In this document: in pieces, positions 55,685 to 64,000 of the stretch
Numbering within the stretch: the stretch's first letter is position 1
How the letters are laid out: every line of letters begins with the position of its first letter
NCBI RefSeq assembly: GCF_963583255.1
Contig: NC_084814.1
Location: forward strand, 21,841,262 to 21,905,261
Reading direction: 5' to 3'
Origin: Pyrus communis
Taxonomy: Eukaryota > Streptophyta > Magnoliopsida > Rosales > Rosaceae
DNA: 64,000 nt
Position numbers and translations under genes: made by a program
Notes under the pieces: generated by a model
What the model saw: only the letters and a program-made list of their open reading frames with translations
What the model was told of the DNA's origin: nothing
Database searches by the model: none

Positions 55685-58377
55685 ATCTATTGTTGCATTT
55701 GGATGATGTACAAGAATTGGCTTCCTTAATTTCGTGCTAAAGAAAAGTTGTATATGCTTTGCTGCTTAAAAAATAATCCCACCAACTGTAGCTTGGCCCC
55801 GATACGATCGATAGGGCAATACCGTCGTACCATGATGTACGCGGAGAAACGTTTTCTAATCGGTATTGTCAGACAAATTGATATATTTATTTTGCTTTTT
55901 CTTTGTATATTTAACTCACTCGTAGTAAGCACCATCTAGTATCGAATTTTTACCACAATTATATGTTGTTTTACGTTAGATTTGGGAAAATCATTTATGA
56001 TTGGTTAACATGACACTAACATGCACGAAAAATTCGGTGTTTTGAGCCTTAATGAATTATGTTGACAAGCAGATGGACCCGTTTAGAAATGGATCATGTT
56101 TGTATTAACACGCAAAATTCGTTAGTAACCATTTAATAAATTAATTTATTGTATCCTATTATATGTTTATGCTATTGATTATATATTATGGACATTTTCT
56201 TTGAATATATGTTTCTTATGTATTAACTTTTATTCTTTGTTAAAAAAATGAATTTACAGTATAATTCTTAACAAGCGAAATGGATTATGTTATCTGTTAC
56301 TTGTTTATTTTGAAGTTCATATTTGTGCTTGGATGCCCTCTAGTTTATTGTGGTTGTTTTCGTGTCAATCTTTAAGAAAAGAGTTTGTGTTCAACATACG
56401 TTTTTTTTTCTTTTCTGAACAACGATATTATTTACGTTAAAGAGAGGGGATGTGCTTAAATTTCTTAGTTTCACAATTGGCTAGTAATTATGTGGTTCAA
56501 ATTGAACCTTGACAAGAATCGAACCTAAGACCTCTCACTTACAAATGAAAGAAATAACATAAGACTATAGTACTAAAGTGTTCAACCCAGACTTGAAAAC
56601 AAAAAAATAAACTCATTTATGAGGTCTAATAATGTGCAATAATTATTAATAATTACTGAAATAACACCCAAAAAGAAAGAAAAAACTAAAGAGAATCTTG
56701 GTACCTTCTGGTTGGGAAAAATTTAGGAGGAAATTGGTTATTCTCACCACCAGTGTTATGATATACCCATAATCTTGAGTTGTAAGAACTTACGCGTACG
56801 TGATACCCAACTGCCAACTGTCATCGATACGAATTTATGCATGAATTTACATATCGTACACCAATGAGACTGTTGACAATGAAACTCGAACCTTAATGAG
56901 ACGACGCACAAAAAAGGACTTTAACAACAAAGCCAACCATCGTCGGCTGGAATCTTGGCGACTTCATCTAAGGAAAACCAAGAATATATGTTTTGATATT
57001 CGTTTTCGTATAATCTCAATCTATATTTGTTTAAGGGAAGAAAAGCAAGCACCTTCACTAACATACATTATATATGCTGCTTATTATGGTGATGGAATAG
57101 GATTGTATAAAAATAGGAGATTAATTAGATATAAATAGGAATCAACCCAAGGAGAAGAGAATAACATCTAACCATGGAATGAGACCTATAAAGAACCGAA
57201 CGCCATTATCATTGAAAAGAATACACGAATTTCGGTCAGCATCAAAGCATTAAGAGAACCATGACGACGAAAATGAAAATGATCAGGTTCCGATACGCTC
57301 TTGGTAATTTGGTGTATCATTTCATTCACTCAACAGTATAAACCACTGACTCTCTCTCTCTAAAACTGTGATATATATGTATACACACAGAGTGATACAG
57401 TCGTACCAGTCAGTAGGTAGCATAGTGTATAAAGTGGGTGGCATCCCTTCTCGTATCACATGCTTGTGTTATTCTTCTGCCTTTTCGAGGACTTGAACCA
57501 AACAATCCATGCCTAAACGCTGTTTAATACGCGTGGAGAACGAAGAACACTCATGTCTAACTTGGCTTGCTCAAGGAAGGAAAGTTTGGTTGCCCTTGTA
57601 TATTTTTTTTTCAAATAAAGTTAGAAGATGGAGAAATTCTGAAGAAAATTTATTCTCTTAATCTTCGTAAAAATGGTAGGATTGAGAGGTATTCAAACTA
57701 AGCCAATCTTAGACATCAAATGTGAAAAAAGTTGAAATTTCACCATAAAGCTACATGACAATATAGGGATTAACCCAATTTATTTATAATCTCATGCAAG
57801 GTCCTCATCCCATTAATATGTGATTCACTTTCAACACACTTCATCATGTATGACAAATTTTCAAGCCTAACACGTGAACAACACAAACGGGGTGACGTGG
57901 AGCTTGCTCTGATACAATGAAAAAGTTGATGTTCCACTATAAAACTAATTGGAAATATATAGAGAGTAACTTAACTAATTTATAAACCCATACAAAATCA
58001 CTCATTTCATCAATATGAGATTCATCCCAACAAAACGAGCCCTCAAAATCTCAACTCGCAATTATATTTGGCAAAATATATATTATGACTAGGGATGAGC
58101 AAAATATCCAAGAGTATGGGTAACCGCAGTTACCCGTTCATTTAAAACTCATGGTTATGGTTATGAGTAACTGTTTAGATAAATAAACGGTTATGAGTAT
58201 AACCGTTTACCTGTGAAATTTAAATGGGTAGTTATGAGTATTACCCGCTGGTATAAACGGGTACCCATTTAACCATTTATTTTAATATATGTATATTTTA
58301 AAAAAAAAACATTAGTTTTAGGCTAAGTTTAGTATCTCGAGACATAACTGGTTATAAATGGGCTATATATATATATA

Positions 58378-58574
58378 GGAATCCTTTAACAAGAGGGATT
58401 CCCATTTTTCTAAAAACACGGGGACATCCTCTTGACCGTTGGATTTGACTTTAATGAAATTGTGTTGTTAAGATTGTGTAGCATGTGATTTAATCTCAAC
58501 CACACAATTTCATTAAAGTCAACCCAACGATCAAGATGGTGTCCCCATTTTGAGATCCCTCTTGTTAAGGGGCC
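58378..58574. mobile_element. Hairpin MITE, about 197 bp
   Basis: Nearly the whole element is an inverted repeat: left CCTTTAACAAGAGGGATTCC ... CTTGACCGTTGGATTTGACT ... TTAATGAAATTG; right reverse complement CCCCTTAACAAGAGGGATCT ... CTTGATCGTTGGGTTGACTT ... TAATGAAATTG. Transcription would give a long hairpin RNA. Confidence 0.85.
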
Positions 58575-58575
58575 T

Positions 58576-58577
<2 letters not shown>

Positions 58578-58614
<37 letters not shown>
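58578..58614. repeat. (AC)n microsatellite
   Basis: About eighteen AC units directly next to the hairpin MITE, followed by ATACATAT imperfect units. Confidence 0.95.
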
Positions 58615-58618
<4 letters not shown>

Positions 58619-58979
58619 TATACATATACATATATATATGCCTCACTTGAGAGAAAAGTATCGTTGATTGAACGGGCCTATGTTCAATATATGTGACTGA
58701 ACGTGCTAAAGCATTATAGTGTTTGAAAGTTTTATTTTGGAGTATTTTGAAGTTTTGAATCATCTAGTATTCAAGACAATGATTACATGAAGCCTTTAAA
58801 AGCATGTTTTTGCCGACTAATGCATACCTATATATATAAATTTAATTGACCTTGAGTTTTCAATAAATATTTGACCCAAAAAATTAGAAATCAATTAAAC
58901 GGCCTGGATTGATGAACACATATTTCTAAATAAAAATCCAAATATTTATCAAGTTAGCTTATTAGCAAACTGATGCATA

Positions 58980-59121
<142 letters not shown>

Positions 59122-59984
59122 TATTAATTAACCTACAACCATGCATGATTCTGTAATAGATTGACCATCAAATAACTGGGAGATATCACATATATTCATA
59201 AATAATATTGCCGTTAATACGAAAATACATGTTAAATATACTTATAACGGTGTTTAATTGTTAGAAAAAGGAAATTATGACAAATTTCTTTTTTAATTTT
59301 CAAGTTGTAAAAAAAATAGCTAGACCGGTAAATAAAAGAGTAAACGGGTTAAAAATGGGTAAATGGCTATGCAGTTATGGTTAAATGGGTATGCTGTTAT
59401 GGTTAAATGGGTATGTGGTCATGAATATGGTTAACCGTTTATAAATGGTTATGGGCAGTGGCGGATAAGAGATTGCAGACAACCTAACTGAGGAATCAGC
59501 CTTGAGAATGTGAGAGAAGGGAGGGTCATTGGGAGATAAGACATGAGATTGACCATGAATGACGATTCGTTGACGACGGGTTTGAGAAGATAGAAAGCCA
59601 GCATTGAGGAAGATCAGAGAGAGGAAGGGGTTGGACATTTTTATCCTGACATCTAATGAAGAGTTAACAAAAATCTCACTTTTGGATCAAATTTGCTAAC
59701 AATTTTTATCACGGGGATTTAAATTCTAATTTTTTAACTGCGAGGCTATCATCTGAATATATTATCACTATGAAGACCATTAGTCCAATTTTGCCCTAAT
59801 TTATTATGGAATAGTTCACTTTACACACAACAATGAAATGATTATAGTTTGTAGGTTGTGAATCTTAAATGCTTCGAACACTACTTAGTTACTTACAATT
59901 AAGCAAAACTTTAATGAAAAAAAACTAAAAGATCATACACGCTCGTTAAACTTTGATTTGTTTACTAAGTGTGCATTCCCTTTG

Positions 59985-61997
59985 TGACACACCCCGTCCC
60001 GAAGGAGGGCATGCTGGCCGTCACGTGAGAGTGACGTAACCATTTGCACAGTTCGGAAGCTTTAAAGATATACAACTTCTAAAATGAAACACCCGAAGGT
60101 GAGTCCTTATTTGGTCCATTCTGTCAGAACACCGTTGAACTTCCTCGTAGTCACCACACCTTTGCATTTCCTTAAACCTGGAGGGGCGCAAAACAAAATT
60201 GAGTGGGTCAGCAAAACGAACGTATTCAAAACCTTCTTTTCTCTTTTGCATATACTAACCCCTCGCTGTAAAACAAGTATAGTTTCCCAGAAAATAACAT
60301 ATATACGTATGTATAGATATGCCAGTCATGCTCAAAGATATATCAATCATGCTTGAGAATATGCCACAACAGAATCTCATAATCAAATGTAAATGCTCAA
60401 GTGTAAATCACATCAATAACATATAATCTGGCAGCCGGGAGTCACCTAACGTGACCTGTACGGCTGCAGATAGAGCTCCAATCTCAACTCAATATCTGAA
60501 TCTGCACACGAGTCGGAACCACCTAACGTGGTCTGTACGACAGGACTGGGTGTAATATATACGCTCTAGTGCTACGATCACGTGAAGACTGTGCGAATAA
60601 TCGCGGGTCACCTACGAGTCGGAACCACCTAATGTGGTTTGCACGACAAGGCTTGCACCTAACTTGGATCCAAGGCGAGCGTGTGGTGCGGGTGAACATC
60701 ACGTGAAGGACTCTGCCCCTCTCTGGGCGGGAGCACTAACACCGGGGGTGCAGATTATGAGCTCTCTAAGCATCTCAAACTACTACTGAATACAAACATG
60801 AATACCACTTACCTGGCACTTACCTGGGCCTCCTCAGCACCATGCAACAGTATGCATAATTATGGTAATGCACATATTAAAATATGATGCATATATGACA
60901 AGATATATAATTCGTATTTCTTTTAAAATACGTTTTCTGGGAAATACGTCAAGCATACGTATATATATATATACTGAAAAATAACTGCCCACTCACTGAT
61001 CACATCGACGTCTCATAGGTCCCTGAACCTCCCCTAGCTTGGTTACATTCTTCCTCTGTATAATTTTCACCTATACAAAAAGTAACCAAATTGACGTTAT
61101 TTAACGCACATACACCAAACATTCGTCCATAACTTTCTCATACGTTGCTCAATTTGGGTGTATGAATATACCACGGTGATCTACACGAAGTCACGAACGC
61201 GTGACAATTTTCAGAACTCAATTTGGAGCTCTCACGCGCCCCCACGCGCACTGTTCACGCGCTGCCCACGCGCGCGTCTTCTTCCTCGCGTCGCCGGACT
61301 GGTTTCGCCGGCGGTGGGTGTTTTGCCGGAATTTCTGGGTAAACTTCAAAGTGTCATAACTTCTTCATTTCTTAACCATTTTCGACGTACTATATATCAA
61401 AATGAAGGTATTGACGAGACGAACACATCCATACCTGCCTTGACCCCTAACTCGCCGTGGATTCGCCGGAAAACCCCTCGAAAGCTCCGGCCAACTTTGA
61501 CCACGATGATCCCGACGTCCAATTCCTTCAAACGAAGCACTCCGAGCTTCCTTAGGACCTCACCAAGCTTCCTACAAGCTTCAAAATCCCAAAAACATGC
61601 TAGTTTAAGTTTGCATGAACAGTACCTAAATCGGATTACCTCGAATCGACATGAAAACGAAGGATTTCTCACCTGAAAATGGTATGGTTGCACTCGTACG
61701 AGCTTCACGAGTCCAAAAATGCCCTTGGTTCCTTCGATCCATCAAGGTTTGGGTGATTTGTGTGTTGTCCGTACGTTTTTGAAGAAAGAAGAAGAAAGAA
61801 CGGAGCTCGGGAGAGAGAGAGAGACAGACAGAAAAGAGACAGAGGGAGAGGGAATCACGGGAGAGAAAGAGAGTGTGTGAGTGTGTGTGTGGTCCTACAA
61901 CACTACATAACACAACACTACACGTAAATGTAACGAACTAGGGGTAAAATTGTAATTTCAAATGTACGTTTCGATATTTCCGGGACGGGATGTCACA
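59985..61997 (-). repeat. 3' LTR of a Ty3/gypsy retrotransposon, about 2.0 kb
   Basis: In element orientation it begins TGTGACATCCCGTCCCGG at 61997, right after a purine tract (AAGGAGGGTAGG), and ends GGGGTGTGTCA at 59985. The end sequences CCCGTCCCGG and TTCGGGACGGGG flank the LTR as near-inverted motifs. It contains three short hairpin repeats around ACCTAACGTGG (60430-60650) and a GC-rich block with CACGCGC motifs near 61235-61290. Open frames inside (61158-61676 plus, 61397-61708 minus) are not recognisable proteins. The 5' LTR lies beyond the right edge, so target duplication cannot be tested. Confidence 0.85.
60430..60650. repeat. Three hairpin repeats inside the LTR
   Basis: Copies at 60431-60467 (arms GCAGCCG/CGGCTGC around GTCACCTAACGTGAC), 60511-60542 and 60616-60648 (arms GTCG/CGAC around ACCACCTAAYGTGGT). 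Each is a two-level inverted repeat around ACCTAAYGTG. Confidence 0.8.
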
Positions 61998-62004
61998 ACC
62001 TACC

Positions 62005-64000
62005 CTCCTTAATAGAATTTCGTCCCGAAATTCAAAACAACCAATCAACGACCCCTAGTGGTCAAAGAACAATCTAGGATACAAATCCCTTATCCAATCT
62101 TCTGTCTCCCATGTAACTTCCTCGACTGACTGATTTCTCCACAAAACTTTCACTAAATTCACCGTCTTGTTCCTCAGAACCTTCTCTTTCCAATCTAAGA
62201 TCGTTAACGGTTCCTCGTCATACGTCAAATCTGGATTAATTCTCAATAGTTGCACCGGAACTCCATGTGACGAATCTGCCATCTAGTGACAACGCATCGA
62301 AATATAATGCATTATGCACCTTAACCAATTCTGAAGACATCACCACTTGTATGCAACTTCATCGATTCATTTAGTGGTCAAAAACGGTCTGATGTGTTTA
62401 AGTCTTATTTTGTCTCCTTTCCAATCTCACTATTTCTTTTTGTGATGAAATTTCTAAAAATGTTGAATCATGAAACGCATCATGCTCTTACAATAACTCT
62501 GGAAGTAATTCAAGCAACTTCACTTACTCTTCGATGATCACATAAAGTCCGATGTACTTAGGACTTAATTTGCTTTCCTTTCCCCAGCCGAATCATACTT
62601 TTCTAAAGTGAAAACTTCAAAATTATAAGATCATCTACGTTAAACACTCGATTAGTGACATGTTCAACTATTAATCTCTTTTGCCATTCCTGGCTACTCT
62701 CAGGTTAAACTTAATCACCTGAATACTTTGAGAAGACTCATCCATAGTTTCAGGGCCTACCAAAACTCTTTCGTGATCGAATCTTCTCTATCCAGAAGTA
62801 TTTCTTCCACAAATCAACAAAAATCGACACATTTCATGGTCCTTATGGCGTTACTTTGGAAACTGTGCAACCAACATACTTAAGAAACTCAGCAGTTCCG
62901 TAACCCAAATCTCTTCTCCATAAAACATATAAGTACTGTTGCACTGTGGTTGTTACTCAACACTGGAGTAAATGTACTAACTTGGTACATTGATCAACTA
63001 TCACTTCAAGTTCAACCATAACCATCCTATTCTCGAACTCAGCAATCTTTCTTTTTCCCTTCTTTCTTTGCCTTGGTTAATTCTTAATTTCCTTCGTTAA
63101 CCACTTGAGTCTTGAGTACGACCTTACTAAAAAGACTTAACTTGAAAATTAGCAATTACAACTTCTTCTCAATCTTCCATTCTCAACTTTACTTCAGTTG
63201 ATTTCCAATCCACAAGAAGACAATCTTGGCAAGCGTGCCAGACATCAACTCTTACCACCGTCTTTTCACCAAGTGCATCAGCTAGAACAATTTTACGATC
63301 ACCCTGGTCGTACAATCATGTTCATTAAACAATTCAATCCACCTTTGCTGCCTTATATCAAAATCCTTCCAAGTAATGGATATTGGAGACTTTTTGGATT
63401 CGTAAAAATCTTGCATTCTTACCAAATATAATGTCTTCATAACTTCACAGCAAGAATGGTAATCATGACTTCCAAATCACCAGTAGGGTAATTCATTTCA
63501 TGAGGTTCCTTTTGTCGTGAAACGTATGTAATCACCCTAACATTTGCATCAACATGCATCCATACCATTCAAGAAACATCACTAAAATTTATGATTACCA
63601 CTATTCTCTGGGAATACTAAATTACGTGCATGAGTGAGGAAATGCTTCAGTTGTTGAATCCTTTGCTCACAATTTCCTTCTCACTCATACATAACCTCTT
63701 TTCTCAACAATCTCGTCAATGACAAAGCAATGACTGAAAAATCTTTCACGAACCGTCCATGATAGCTTGTTAAGCTAAGATAACTCTGAATCCCAATCAC
63801 GATTCGTGGTTGTTCTAAATTCTCAATTTCTGCTATCTTTTATGAATTCTCTTGAATACCTGAAGCAGATATAATATATCTCAAAAATGCTACTTGATTC
63901 ATCCAACATTGGCATTTGCTAAACTTAGCATATAATCGACGTTCCCTCGATCTTTGCAATACCGATTTAAGATGTTTAGCATACTTTGCTCTAGTCTTAT
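62005..64000 (-). pseudogene. Decayed Ty3/gypsy pol (RT, RNase H, integrase, chromodomain-like end), truncated by window edge
   Basis: Reading the minus strand from the right edge, gypsy pol order is recognisable through many stops and shifts. The reverse transcriptase end is at about 64000-63580 (RRLYAKFSKC, LRYIISASGIQ). RNase H is at about 63540-63250 (SRQKEPHEMNYPTGDLEV). The integrase C-terminal part is at about 62800-62540 (GPETMDESSQSIQVIKFNL, LSPKYIGLY). The C-terminal segment at 62282-62055 is still open for 75 codons and has the chromodomain-like LVKVLWRNQSVEEVTWETED ending in DLYPRLF. The block around LSPKYIG seems to occur twice (about 62600-62480 and 62440-62290), suggesting an internal duplication. 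No functional polyprotein can be made from this copy. A purine tract separates it from its 3' LTR. Confidence 0.85.

Larger units (their letters stand above)
52930..58080. other. Intergenic, no gene seen; MITEs and LTR-like sequence
   Basis: About 5 kb of AT-rich DNA. Contains MITEs at 53333-53480 and 55278-55684 and an LTR-like stretch with TATA around 54163. Open frames up to 98 codons (such as 54259-54555) have no recognisable composition or motif. Confidence 0.5.

Noticed and set aside
60430..60650. CRISPR-like array in the spaced hairpin repeats
   Set aside because: Only three diverged copies at unequal spacing, in a plant retrotransposon LTR, with no cas genes; not a CRISPR array.
61158..61708. 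Open frames of 172 codons (plus) and 103 codons (minus) inside the gypsy LTR
   Set aside because: They overlap on opposite strands, lie wholly within the LTR, and have Arg/Ser/Pro composition expected from GC-rich noncoding LTR DNA. No family resemblance.

Overview
The window is nuclear DNA of a flowering plant, almost certainly a woody rosid. Apple/pear-type Rosaceae is my best guess from gene sequences and repeat families, but I did not test it. Genes have many short introns, AT-rich intergenic DNA, dense microsatellites and abundant small inverted-repeat transposons. There is also one miniature retrotransposon carrying 5S rRNA sequence (Cassandra type) and one large decayed Ty3/gypsy element.

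I rebuilt nine protein-coding genes exon by exon, with splice phases that close. (1) A neprosin-family glutamic peptidase, minus strand, 0.1-3.6 kb. (2) A UAS-UBX protein of PUX10/FAF2 type, plus, 10.8-12.4 kb. (3) A small CRAL-TRIO (Sec14) protein, plus, 13.5-15.9 kb. (4) An apyrase 7-like membrane nucleoside phosphatase, minus, 16.1-18.1 kb. (5) MOS1 (MODIFIER OF SNC1 1), plus, 20.4-29.0 kb. (6) An EMB2759-like plastid/membrane protein, plus, 31.6-33.9 kb. (7) A predicted polytopic, possibly plastid membrane protein, plus, 36.3-39.7 kb. (8) A 13-exon polytopic membrane protein with an Ig-like ectodomain and no function I can assign, minus, 42.9-48.5 kb. (9) A DPH7-type WD40 protein (diphthamide pathway), minus, 51.8-52.9 kb. 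Genes 3, 6, 7 and 9 look like neighbours of one Arabidopsis chromosome 5 block (At5g63010-At5g63060, from memory), so the window seems to be a conserved block with lineage-specific insertions.

Between genes: the Cassandra element at 6.4-7.0 kb; a receptor-like kinase pseudogene at 40.2-41.4 kb with a second kinase scrap at 42.7 kb; several MITEs; a nested repeat and microsatellite cluster at 58.1-59.5 kb; and, from 60.0 kb to the right edge, the 3' LTR and decayed RT-RNaseH-integrase-chromodomain region of a Ty3/gypsy element on the minus strand.

The most notable observations are a high density of non-canonical GC-AG introns, a stop-free 69-nt intron in MOS1 that would encode a hydrophobic segment if retained, upstream ORFs in front of three genes, a predicted 16/19-nt micro-exon with a tandem acceptor, and the uncharacterised 1084-residue membrane protein. 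I see no prokaryote-like system and no CRISPR array.
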